IMG/VR virus record: IMGVR_UViG_3300046535_000173
Coordinates: 1-44,074 of that record
Strand: one strand, 5' to 3'
DNA length: 44,074 nt
DNA from: a virus
Every line of letters starts with the position of its first letter. The first letter of the stretch is position 1. A program made the translations under genes and the position numbers. Positions 37,440-44,074 of this stretch are shown piece by piece. A model generated the notes under the pieces. The model ran no database searches, was not told where the DNA came from, and was given only the letters and a program-made list of their open reading frames with translations.

Positions 37440-37893
37440 GGCCGAAGCCCTTGAAGTACACGCGGTTCGTTGCGCGGTATCCGTTGCGCGGCAGGATCAC
37501 GTCGAGCCGGCTTTCTTCCGGCGCGCTGATCATCAGACCGAGTGCGCCGCGCTGCTGTGCGATGCGCTCGGCCTCAAGCCGCAGTCGCGTGCCTGCGCTG
37601 CCCTGGCGTGCGCTCGATGCAACGAAGAACGAGATCAGGCAGCCGATCAGCTTCGAGTAATGTGGCAACACGGTCAGCGTGACCACACCGAAGCCCACCA
37701 GATCCGCGCCGTTCCACACGCCGATGCACTGTGCGAGCCCTGCGGCTTCCATCGCCCGGTACGCGTTGCCGTCGACTCTCGGCTCGCCTAGCTCCGACAT
37801 GCGTCCAGACTCGGCCGCGTATTCCGCGCACAGCGCGTCGAAGCCCGCCGCACTGGCGAGTTCATCGAACGTGCATGGGCGAACATCGGTCAT
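37432..37893 (-). CDS. GNAT-family acetyltransferase-like phage protein
   Basis: 153 residues. GADLVGFGVVTLTVLPHYSKLIGCLISFFVASSARQGSAGTRLRLEAERIAQQRGALGLMISA contains the GNAT motif A region (ARQGSAGTRL, the CoA pyrophosphate loop), and LPRNGYRATNRVYFK is the C-terminal strand. In BPP-1-like phages a protein of this type is encoded between terminase and portal. Its target is unknown; it may be structural rather than enzymatic. It overlaps the following gene by 8 bases. Confidence 0.82.
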   Translation of the reverse strand: MTDVRPCTFDELASAAGFDALCAEYAAESGRMSELGEPRVDGNAYRAMEAAGLAQCIGVWNGADLVGFGVVTLTVLPHYSKLIGCLISFFVASSARQGSAGTRLRLEAERIAQQRGALGLMISAPEESRLDVILPRNGYRATNRVYFKGFGHE

Positions 37894-37900
37894 GGGCTGG

Positions 37901-39457
37901 TTACGCGTACGGGTTATGCTCGCCGCGATTGCGGGGCATCGAATATGCGTACGGATCGTATTCGGCGCCCCGATCGGTATGGTTACGTTGCATGTCGTGC
38001 AGCTTGGGCGTGTCGATCAGCGCGAGCACGTAGGCCGAGGCCCAATCCGGTGATCGCTTGATGCGCTTCTCGATGTCCTCGCGGGATTCGACCTGCACCG
38101 TCTTGCCCTGCACGCGCCACTTGGGGGCGCACAGGTCGGCTGCGAGACGCTTGTCAGGGGGTAGGGCTATGCCGTTGTTCGCGAGCGGATCCAGCGCCTC
38201 GCGCATGCGCCACCAGAGTTCGGTGCGCAGGTTGAAGAACCGCAGCCGCCCCGACCTGTCCACGCCGCGCGCAGCTTCCGACACGTTCACGCCGTACACC
38301 TGCACGTTCATCTGGTTCAGGAAGTCGTACGGGCTTGAGCCCACACCGATCACGTCGATGTGGATCGGCGCGTTATCGCGCAGCGCGGCGATCGTGTAGC
38401 CGGCCACCGTCGGCCCGTCAGGCGTTGCGGTGCCGGGCTTGAGGATCGGTTCATCGAACCACATGCCATGGCGGCGCGCGATCACCGTGTTGTCGCGCCC
38501 ACCGCGCGCCACGTCCACGCCGATGGAATCCATAGGCGGCTTGCTCTGCTTCGCGCTCCAGCGCGCCATTGCGATGTCGACCCACTCGGTCGGGATCAAC
38601 TGCATTGCGTCGTCTTCCATGCCTGCCTCGAACGAGCCGTAGAGCATCTGCGAGCGCAACGGCTCGGGGAGTGCCTGCAACTGCGACACGTAGTTCGTGC
38701 CCACCAGGTGCGGGTTATCGGTCACGCGCGACGGGATGAACGTGCGCGAGCGCGGTATGACGAGTTCGCCGCCGTGCTCGAACGGTTTGCTGTCCTCGAC
38801 TTCGATGTCGTGCCCGTCGACGCTGGCAAACCAACGCAACTCGCCCGGCACGGCGCGCTTGCCGGCATACTTACGATCGATCCAGGGTGCAAAGAACTCG
38901 ATCAGCCAACGCCCTTCAGCGGACGATGGTGGGTTGAACGTCATCAGCGTTTGCGACTTCTGCTTCGGGTCGGTCGTGCGGTTCCACGCCATCAGGAAGC
39001 GGATCTGGAACTCGGGGATCTCGGCGGCTTCGTCGTAGATGATCAGGTCGTGCGGGCGGCCGCGATACTTCTGCTCGTCGCCCATGTTCGGCACTGAGCC
39101 GAATTCAACCTGCACATCGGGCAGGCGCCAGATCGCATCCTTGCTCGACCAGCCATCGCGCGTGCCGAGCAGTTCGCCCATGCGGTCGACCATGCCGACG
39201 TGCTCGGTACCGTTCTTACGAACCACGATGCACTTCTGGTGCTGCGTGAGCGCCTTGCCGATAGCCAGGTCGGTCTTGCCGCCGCCGGCCGCGCCACCGA
39301 AGCCGATGACGTCGGCGTTGGACTCGTATGCAAGGGTTTGTGGGCCACGCAGCGGGCTCCAGATCGGTGGCGTGTATGTCGCCAGCAGCATGTCGACTTC
39401 GGCGCGTTCCTCGGGCGTCATGTACGGCCGTAGCGCTTCCAGCTCGGCGGCGTTCAT
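37901..39457 (-). CDS. terL: terminase large subunit
   Basis: 518 residues from ATG 39457, overlapping the TerS stop (ATGA). The ATPase has Walker A GFGGAAGGGKTDLAIG (Lys61) and Walker B HDLIIYDEAAEI (about 139-147). The nuclease begins SIGVDVARGGRDNTVIA (first catalytic Asp about 320), with DVIGVGSSPYDFL later. It cuts and packs the genome through the portal. The codons near the C-terminus contain one of the late-promoter motifs (37977-37987). The frame upstream to 39772 lies over TerS and is rejected. Confidence 0.95.
   Translation of the reverse strand: MNAAELEALRPYMTPEERAEVDMLLATYTPPIWSPLRGPQTLAYESNADVIGFGGAAGGGKTDLAIGKALTQHQKCIVVRKNGTEHVGMVDRMGELLGTRDGWSSKDAIWRLPDVQVEFGSVPNMGDEQKYRGRPHDLIIYDEAAEIPEFQIRFLMAWNRTTDPKQKSQTLMTFNPPSSAEGRWLIEFFAPWIDRKYAGKRAVPGELRWFASVDGHDIEVEDSKPFEHGGELVIPRSRTFIPSRVTDNPHLVGTNYVSQLQALPEPLRSQMLYGSFEAGMEDDAMQLIPTEWVDIAMARWSAKQSKPPMDSIGVDVARGGRDNTVIARRHGMWFDEPILKPGTATPDGPTVAGYTIAALRDNAPIHIDVIGVGSSPYDFLNQMNVQVYGVNVSEAARGVDRSGRLRFFNLRTELWWRMREALDPLANNGIALPPDKRLAADLCAPKWRVQGKTVQVESREDIEKRIKRSPDWASAYVLALIDTPKLHDMQRNHTDRGAEYDPYAYSMPRNRGEHNPYA
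37977..37987 (-). promoter_or_regulatory. Late-promoter-type motif inside the 3' end of terL
   Basis: Exact GTATGGTTACG (plus strand), coding for part of RNHTDR in TerL, 84 bp upstream of the GNAT gene start. It would be a promoter for the GNAT, jelly-roll and portal block. A shortened related word, GGTTACG, occurs again at 37899-37905 directly before the GNAT start. Confidence 0.5.
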
Positions 39458-39948
39458 AGCAGGTCTTCGCCGTCTTCCTGTTCGGCCTTGCGCCGTGCCG
39501 CTGCGGCCTGAATCGCGGCCAGCTTTGCCGCACGGTCTTCGGCGGTGAGGTTCAGCGATTCGCCGCCAGTGGTCATGTCGATGCGTTGCCCGTACTTGCG
39601 CGGGAACCACACGGCCAGCAGCTTGAGGCGCGTCTCGATCTGCAGCTTGCGGTGACCGAGCATGTCTTCGCGCACGACCTTTTTCCCTTGCTCGCTGTCT
39701 TCGGTGCGCTCGCCGAGCTTGGTCGTGTCTGCGATTTCGAGTGCTTCTTCGGCGATCACGTCGGCGCCGCAATCACGCGCATGCGCGAGGCGTGACGCAA
39801 ATTCGGGATACGCTTCGCGCCAACGATAGACCGAGCGGTAAGTCGGCATGTGCGAATCGCGGCAAATTGCACGCAAAGTTTCCCCGTTCGCGATGCGCTC
39901 GCAAATCTCGTCAGCCAGTTCGGGGGTGTAAGTGCTTTCCTGTGCCAT
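39454..39948 (-). CDS. terS: terminase small subunit
   Basis: 164 residues from ATG 39948. The N-terminal HTH (YTPELADEICERIANGETLRAICRDSHMPTYRSVYRWREAYPEF) recognises the packaging site in this family, and the long helical middle (IAEEALEIADTTKLGERTEDSE) and WFPRKYGQRIDMTTGGESLNL tail are typical of terminase small subunits of the terS-like Bordetella/Burkholderia phages. First gene of the late operon, 30 bp after a late-promoter motif. An alternative TTG start at 39969 is less likely. No strong Shine-Dalgarno is visible. Confidence 0.9.
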   Translation of the reverse strand: MAQESTYTPELADEICERIANGETLRAICRDSHMPTYRSVYRWREAYPEFASRLAHARDCGADVIAEEALEIADTTKLGERTEDSEQGKKVVREDMLGHRKLQIETRLKLLAVWFPRKYGQRIDMTTGGESLNLTAEDRAAKLAAIQAAAARRKAEQEDGEDLL

Positions 39949-39977
39949 GCACCGAATCGTGCAAGGCAATGACTGTC

Positions 39978-39988
39978 GTATGGTTACG
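39978..39988 (-). promoter_or_regulatory. Late-promoter-type motif, copy before terS
   Basis: Exact GTATGGTTACG (plus strand), 30 bp upstream of the terS start and overlapping the last codons of the small HTH gene. As the most upstream of the four copies it is the best candidate for the main late promoter element. Confidence 0.62.
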
Positions 39989-40211
39989 CTATCGTGCGAA
40001 AGCGCGTTGCTGACTGCGCCCGCACGCGGTAATTGCAGATGCGCCAGACCTGCATACGGCTGATCTCGAACTTGATCGCGATCACGCGATACGAAAGTCC
40101 TTCCTCGTGCAACCGGCGGATCATCTCCACGGCGGCATCGCTCAGTTTCGCGCGCTGGTGATCCTGACCCACACGCAAACCGCGCTCATTTACCCCGATC
40201 ATCTTTTTCAT
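39984..40211 (-). CDS. small helix-turn-helix DNA-binding protein
   Basis: 75 residues from ATG 40211, with AAAGG eight bases upstream. KLSDAAVEMIRRLHEEGLSYRVIAIKFEISRMQVWRICNYRVRAQ is a helix-turn-helix of the resolvase/homeodomain-like type with a basic tail. Lying between the origin-like region and terS, it is a candidate late-gene activator or an origin-binding protein. Related short HTH proteins near phage terminase genes are usually hypothetical. The function is inferred only from fold and place. Confidence 0.75.
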   Translation of the reverse strand: MKKMIGVNERGLRVGQDHQRAKLSDAAVEMIRRLHEEGLSYRVIAIKFEISRMQVWRICNYRVRAQSATRFRTIA

Positions 40212-40441
40212 CTTCGGTACCTTTGAACGTGCAGTTTTCTACATCTTGTGAATCGGGATACAAGATACAAGACACAAATCAATTCGTTCCATGCATGTGC
40301 GTGCACGTGTGCACATGCATGTGTGCGCGTATGCGTATGTACAAATGATTTGTATCTTGTAGCCTTAAAACACCGAAAGCCATACTGCATAAGGCTTTCT
40401 GCGAGGACACAAATAAGGCTACAAAACTAAAAGGCTACAAA
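40212..40441. other. Intergenic region with origin-like features (alternating tract, nested inverted repeats, iteron-like repeats)
   Basis: No gene. Contents: a 54-nt strictly alternating pyrimidine-purine tract (40290-40343); inside it an 11-bp perfect inverted repeat (40290-40300 with 40311-40321); around it a 15-bp inverted repeat with one mismatch (40267-40281 with 40346-40360); AAGGCTACAA at 40415-40424 and 40431-40440 and inverted at 40357-40366; ACAAGAT words at 40260 and 40267. It lies beside the primase-helicase gene. Candidate replication origin or regulatory switch; not proven. Confidence 0.5.
40375..40399 (-). terminator. Possible terminator of the early-left transcript
   Basis: On the minus strand GAAAGCC (40399-40393) pairs with GGCTTTC (40381-40375) across an 11-nt loop, followed by GGTGTTTT. 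It lies 43 bases after the primase-helicase stop. Weak by stem and T-run, so termination may be partial. Confidence 0.4.
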
Positions 40442-42796
40442 TCACAATAGGTCGTCGGCGGTGCTCGCTACCCGCAATTCGTCAAATTCAGCGTGTTCGT
40501 TATTTTTTGCAGTTTCGTCCAGCATCTTGCGAAGACGCTGGCGACCGAGTTCGTTACCGGTGGCGGATACAAGTCGCGCGTCTTTCACGTACACCCGATG
40601 CATGCGCCCATCCCACTTGAGGGTTTTGTCGCACTGTTTGAATCCACGCGACGCCAGCAGCACGGCAATCTGTTTCGTGCGCGGGTGGTCGTCGCCCATG
40701 TCGGAATGCAGCTGCCGGGTGAGTTCGGCCGAAGCAACGATCTCGCTACTGATGCCGTACGCGCCGTCTTGTAGGTAACCGTCGAGGAAGTCGCCGCCAG
40801 TCAGATCGTTCTCAGCGCGGATCATGCGAGCACGGCCGGTGGATTCAGGCGCACGCATGTTGTGGTGGACGCGCGCGTGCAGCGGGCATTCGAGGAAGTA
40901 CTTACGGATGTCTGCGCCGTGCTCGCGGATCGCATCGCCGAGCCGATCGAAGTACGACTCAACCGGGCCGACCAGCGCTACGACGTCTTCAATGCAGGCA
41001 AACGGCGAGAAGATCACCCACCAGCGCCGGTCTGTGTCGTCGATCGGCAACGCGTCTTCGTAGTTGGTAAGTCCGACGTAGTTGGTGGTATTCAGGGCGT
41101 CGAACCCATCCTGGCCCTTGCGGTGCACCGAGATAGTCAGGTTGGTTATGTAAGGCTTGACGCTGTTCAGAACATCATGCCGGTTGTGGCCAGGCGCTTT
41201 CAGTTCTTCGATAACGCGCACCGCGCGGCCGACGGCCCAGCCCGAAAACTGGCTGCGCAACTCGTTGTTGCCCACGTCGCCCACGTTCTCGTTGCCCATC
41301 ACCGCGGCCATCAACTGGCGGAACAGGATCGTTTTGCCGTCGCCCGGCACACCCTTCACGAGCAGCGCAACGCCGATCAGCTTGCCGGGGCTGCGCACGT
41401 TCAGCGCGATCCAAGTCTCGACCATGCGCGCGGTTTCGTCGTCGCCTGTGATCAGGCGGATATGCGAGCGCACGAGATCGACCGCAGCGCGGCCGGCGCC
41501 CGTATATTCTGCTGCGGCCACTGGTGTACTCGATTCACGATACGCGTTCAGATACCGCATGCCGCTGAATTCGAACGTGGCCGTCTGGCCCGCGGCGTAC
41601 ACAAGGTCGGCTGCGATCGGGAAACCCGGACCGTTTTTCACTGTCTCGAACGCTGCGGCCTTGCCGCCGTTTTTGCCTGTCGGCATCATGCGGGCAAATC
41701 GGGTATTGAACCCGGTGATGCTTAGCGTGCCGGGCTCGCCGACTTTCGCGAGGCGGTCGCGAGCGGTGAGGAAGTGCCAGCCATCGAGCCACGTGCTTTC
41801 CTTCGCCTCGCTAGTGTCGACGACTTCGAAGTCGTCTTCGACGGGCTCCTGCCACTTATGCAACTCGCGAGCCAGATGCAAAATCGAACGCCCCGTGACC
41901 GGGGGCGCGTCGCTGCGGCCTGCGTAGTTCCAGTCACGCTCGACCTTGTCTGCGTCGTACTTACTTGAGCGCGCTGAGAATTCATGCGCCAGCGCGAGGC
42001 CTTCGTCAGAGCCGCCCGTCTCGAAGTTGAGCGCAAACAGCACCGTGCGCCATCCGTCATAATCAAGTTCGTCGTCACCGGTGTTGAGAATCGCATCGAG
42101 CGCCGAGCGCATCGTTGGAGTAATGCCGGTCGGTGCACCCACTGTCTCAACTTCTCGAACCGGACGCGATACGAGCGGCACGTCGTTGGATACCGGCCAG
42201 TCCATATCGACGACGAACTCTTTCGGCATGTCCTCCAGTTCGAACGGGTCGAGCGGCACGGACGCACCCGCCAGCGGCAGCACAAACATGTTGCCGTACC
42301 CGTCGGCCGGAACCACATCCTGTTTCGGGAACGCTTCTATTTCGCCGGCTGCGACGCCTGCGGTCCCATCCTTGAATCCGGAATGGGCGAGCACATGGCG
42401 TAGACGGTGTCGCACGCTGTAGGCGTCTTGCGGTGTGTTCCACAGCAGATATATGTGCAACCCGGCGCCGCCCGACGAGCGAAACGGGATCGGGCGTAGC
42501 CCGTACGATTCAAGATCCGCCATGATATTGAGCGCCGCGGCTTGCATGTCGGGCCACGGCGTTTCGCCCTTGTGCGAATCCAGATCGAGCAGCGCGATAC
42601 GTGTCGTCGTCTCGCCGGGCAGCATCGGATACACACCGTACGCCGGGCCAGCGTCAACGTGCTTGAGAAGTTTCGCCGCGGTCAACGCCTGATTGATGCG
42701 GGCAGGTGCGGCGCCTGGCTTCTTTACGCAGCACGTATCTGTGCGCACGCGCCCGACGATAGGCGCCAGCGCGTCGACCAACTCTTGATTGCTCAT
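40442..42796 (-). CDS. primase-helicase: AEP primase, PriCT-2 and SF3/D5-like helicase fusion
   Basis: 784 residues. N-terminal archaeo-eukaryotic primase domain: IALLDLDSHKG (Asp71, Asp73), RSSGGAGLHIYLLW (106-119) and EAFPKQ (155-159). PriCT-2 linker at about 240-310 (LDYDGWRTVLFALNFETGGSDEGLALAHEFSARSSKYD). Helicase domain with Walker A GVPGDGKT (482-489), VIEELK and TTNYVGLTNYEDALPIDDTDRRWWVI. It should prime and unwind at the origin for the family A polymerase. It overlaps the upstream PD-(D/E)XK gene (ATGA) and lies in the cro transcript. Confidence 0.9.
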   Translation of the reverse strand: MSNQELVDALAPIVGRVRTDTCCVKKPGAAPARINQALTAAKLLKHVDAGPAYGVYPMLPGETTTRIALLDLDSHKGETPWPDMQAAALNIMADLESYGLRPIPFRSSGGAGLHIYLLWNTPQDAYSVRHRLRHVLAHSGFKDGTAGVAAGEIEAFPKQDVVPADGYGNMFVLPLAGASVPLDPFELEDMPKEFVVDMDWPVSNDVPLVSRPVREVETVGAPTGITPTMRSALDAILNTGDDELDYDGWRTVLFALNFETGGSDEGLALAHEFSARSSKYDADKVERDWNYAGRSDAPPVTGRSILHLARELHKWQEPVEDDFEVVDTSEAKESTWLDGWHFLTARDRLAKVGEPGTLSITGFNTRFARMMPTGKNGGKAAAFETVKNGPGFPIAADLVYAAGQTATFEFSGMRYLNAYRESSTPVAAAEYTGAGRAAVDLVRSHIRLITGDDETARMVETWIALNVRSPGKLIGVALLVKGVPGDGKTILFRQLMAAVMGNENVGDVGNNELRSQFSGWAVGRAVRVIEELKAPGHNRHDVLNSVKPYITNLTISVHRKGQDGFDALNTTNYVGLTNYEDALPIDDTDRRWWVIFSPFACIEDVVALVGPVESYFDRLGDAIREHGADIRKYFLECPLHARVHHNMRAPESTGRARMIRAENDLTGGDFLDGYLQDGAYGISSEIVASAELTRQLHSDMGDDHPRTKQIAVLLASRGFKQCDKTLKWDGRMHRVYVKDARLVSATGNELGRQRLRKMLDETAKNNEHAEFDELRVASTADDLL

Positions 42797-43296
42797 GCAC
42801 GCGCCCCTGATTCACCGAATTCGAAACGCGCGCCGCGCGCTGCGGCGATAGCCTCACACGTCAAAGTGAAATTGGCGCGGCGATCGTCTGGATAGCCACG
42901 CCACGCCCACACCTGAAAATCGATGTGCCTGTTGGCCGCGTCAAGACCGTCGATACGATGGGGGATCTTTGGAAAGGTGCGCACAATGCCGTGCTCGCCA
43001 GGTGTACCGTACAGAACGGCGCCCATGCATTGCAGTCCGCGGCACACGCTCGCGAGCTTTCTGATTTCGGGCGGCGAAGGCGCGGCGCCTTTAATCTCGA
43101 TCAGATGTGTTGCAGTATCGTTGTCAACGATGGACGTTATACGGAAGTCGGGCAGGTAACACACGCCGCCGCCTAACTCAAAGCCTTCGGGCTCGTATTC
43201 CCACGTCACACCGAGCACATCGAAGAACACCGCCCAACGCGCTTCCAGACGGCTACGAAAACGGTAGCCTTTGTACCTGGTCTCGATCGCTTTCAT
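42793..43296 (-). CDS. PD-(D/E)XK family nuclease-like protein
   Basis: 167 residues from ATG 43296, with AAGGAAAGGGG upstream. RYKGYRFRSRLEARWAVFFDVLGVTWEYEPEGFEL, YLPDFRI and HLIEIKG (probable Asp and Glu-x-Lys of the active site, about residues 52-82) form the classical PD-(D/E)XK core also seen in T7 endonuclease I-like and phage-encoded nucleases. It lies between cro and the primase. Possible roles are replication-intermediate resolution or host DNA breakdown. Confidence 0.85.
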   Translation of the reverse strand: MKAIETRYKGYRFRSRLEARWAVFFDVLGVTWEYEPEGFELGGGVCYLPDFRITSIVDNDTATHLIEIKGAAPSPPEIRKLASVCRGLQCMGAVLYGTPGEHGIVRTFPKIPHRIDGLDAANRHIDFQVWAWRGYPDDRRANFTLTCEAIAAARGARFEFGESGARA

Positions 43297-43343
43297 GGGA
43301 AAAGATCCCCTTTCCTTAAGACGAATAACCACACGCCGCGTAG

Positions 43344-43353
43344 GGGAATTCCC
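43344..43353. promoter_or_regulatory. GGGAATTCCC palindrome in the cro to nuclease gap
   Basis: A perfect 10-bp palindrome in the 105-bp leader between cro and the nuclease. GTTAGGCTT nearby (about 43389-43397) echoes GTTAGGCGTT at 43645-43654 in the cro-repressor control region, so protein binding is possible but unproven. Confidence 0.3.
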
Positions 43354-43401
43354 TAGCAGCTTTGTGTTTCAGCTAATGTTCGGTCCGTGTTAGGCTTGCC
43401 C

Positions 43402-43626
43402 TTACACAGATACGGGTAAGCCGTCAGTCGGATTTGGATACCGCTCGGGTGCCAGCATGTGGGGCGTGTACTCCCAGTTGGTCAGCTCGGCGAGCGCGAG
43501 CACGCGGTCTGGCGGAAGACGGTCCTTTTCAATCCATTCGTATACGGAGATCCGCGAGATGCCCAGCGACCGCGCCACTGCCCCCGCTTTCCCCGCCTTA
43601 TCTACTGCTTGCTTGATGATGGACAC
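43402..43626 (-). CDS. cro: Cro-like repressor (YdaS-type HTH)
   Basis: 74 residues. GTG 43626 is chosen because GGGAG lies six bases upstream; the open frame also has TTG at 43632. The sequence IIKQAVDKAGKAGAVARSLGISRISVYEWIEKDRLPPDRVLALAEL is a Cro/YdaS helix-turn-helix, diverging from the repressor gene. As the first gene of the early-left transcript it should repress the repressor's own promoter and favour the lytic choice. The gap to the next gene (43297-43401) has a GGGAATTCCC palindrome (43344-43353) and a TGTTAGGC word also seen before cro. Confidence 0.85.
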   Translation of the reverse strand: MSIIKQAVDKAGKAGAVARSLGISRISVYEWIEKDRLPPDRVLALAELTNWEYTPHMLAPERYPNPTDGLPVSV

Positions 43627-43661
43627 CGGCAACTCCCTACAAATGTTAGGCGTTTCCGGAC

Positions 43662-43690
43662 ATTCTAGTCAGGGCTCGCCGTACAGTCAA
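43662..43690 (-). promoter_or_regulatory. Leftward early promoter for cro (PR-like)
   Basis: On the minus strand TTGACT (43690-43685), a 17-bp spacer and TAGAAT (43667-43662) form a good sigma70 promoter firing into cro. The spacer contains GTACGGCG, also found near the promoters at 469 and 7875. CATATTGTATG (43691-43701), a near-palindrome, lies just upstream. The 87-bp region between the two repressor genes should hold the operators of the genetic switch. Confidence 0.75.
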
Positions 43691-43713
43691 CATATTGTAT
43701 GGGGGATGGATCA

Positions 43714-44074
43714 ATGAGCCTGGGCGACCGGATCCGCGAGAAGCGGAAAGCAAAAGGGCTCACGCTCCAGCAGCTCGGCGACGTGTTCGGCATCTCGCGG
43801 TCTTCGGTGTCGGATTGGGAGCGCGGCGCAACGCGCCCGGACCAGAACAAACTTGTCAGGCTGGCCGAAGCTCTAGACACTTCTATGGAATACCTGCTTC
43901 AAAATAGTGACCTGAAAGCCCCTGTAATCGTTAAATCGGAAATAGGTACCGCGCATACAGTAATAGACCGCAACGTTACCGGTGCTGACCAGCCAGCCGG
44001 AAAGTTGCCGGTTATATCCTGGGCGCAGGCTGGGGAATGGGGTGATAAATTGAATGCAAAGGATCTTGGAGACT
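43714..44074 (+). CDS. S24-type phage repressor (CI-like), N-terminal part; continues beyond the window end
   Basis: 120 residues visible from ATG 43714 (GGGGGATGG upstream). The HTH LTLQQLGDVFGISRSSVSDWERGATRPD (residues about 16-43) is of the XRE type, and LPVISWAQAGEWGDKL holds the Ala-Gly self-cleavage site (Ala106-Gly107). The C-terminal domain is at 1-254. The catalytic serine segment is missing between the two pieces. It maintains lysogeny by repressing the divergent cro promoter and probably the promoters at 469 and 7875; RecA-stimulated cleavage would induce the phage. Confidence 0.88.
   Translation, partial: MSLGDRIREKRKAKGLTLQQLGDVFGISRSSVSDWERGATRPDQNKLVRLAEALDTSMEYLLQNSDLKAPVIVKSEIGTAHTVIDRNVTGADQPAGKLPVISWAQAGEWGDKLNAKDLGD

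Noticed and set aside
43695-43907. 70-residue frame over the repressor start
   Set aside because: Out of frame with the clear XRE-type HTH of the repressor that starts at 43714.
1-44074. CRISPR arrays, insertion sequences or transposases
   Set aside because: No regularly spaced direct repeats and no transposase-like frame were seen on either strand.

Overview
The window looks like an almost complete genome of a temperate, short-tailed (podovirus-type) phage of a high-GC beta-proteobacterium, most likely Burkholderia, Paraburkholderia or a close relative. The head genes (terminase, head-to-tail connector portal, staple, scaffold, capsid, cement) have the order and protein families known from Bordetella phage BPP-1 and its Burkholderia relatives. 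The tail and internal virion genes resemble T7 gp11-gp17 in order. The host guess rests on GC-rich codon use, these families and a carried 3' half of a tRNA-Pro(TGG) gene.

Layout. The two window ends hold the C-terminal part (1-254) and N-terminal part (43714-44074) of one S24 (CI-type) repressor gene, in a compatible frame. The attP site (about 11038-11282) is intact and interior. The sequence is therefore best read as a circular or circularly permuted phage genome opened inside the repressor gene, not as a prophage flanked by attL and attR. Rightward (+): the repressor end and a small membrane protein, a terminator, a strong sigma70 promoter (469-497), and then early genes: small membrane peptides, a DUF2800 PD-(D/E)XK nuclease, a DUF2815 ssDNA-binding protein, a low-complexity protein, a dense structured-RNA block (4551-4857), an HNH endonuclease, a family A DNA polymerase, a VRR-NUC nuclease, a DUF4224 protein, a tyrosine integrase, attP, DUF3850, an SNF2-type helicase and a DUF2142 membrane protein that looks like a lysogenic conversion gene. 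Rightward and leftward genes converge at about 14461.

Leftward (-): from the right end, Cro, a PD-(D/E)XK nuclease and a primase-helicase form the early-left transcript. An origin-like 230-bp region (40212-40441) and a small HTH protein follow. The late genes come next: TerS, TerL, GNAT, jelly-roll-like protein, portal, staple, Bbp19-like protein, scaffold, capsid, cement, tail tubular A and B, internal virion proteins, a 2019-aa ejection-type protein, tail fibre adaptor, two tailspike or fibre proteins that begin with Sec-type signal peptides, and a lysis cassette (two small membrane proteins, lysozyme, overlapping spanins). Four exact copies of an 11-bp motif (GTATGGTTACG on +) sit before late gene blocks and are candidate late-promoter elements.

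Most worth a second look: (1) the RNA block at 4551-4857, which combines GC hairpins, a tRNA-like cloverleaf with an 11-bp closing stem but no readable anticodon loop, and a pseudoknot closed by a third helix; (2) the repeated late-promoter motif; (3) the 54-nt purely alternating pyrimidine-purine tract with nested inverted repeats beside the primase gene; (4) an acetyltransferase-like segment inserted in the metallopeptidase region of the giant virion protein; (5) signal peptides on tail proteins. All functions are inferred from sequence read by eye; no database search was run.
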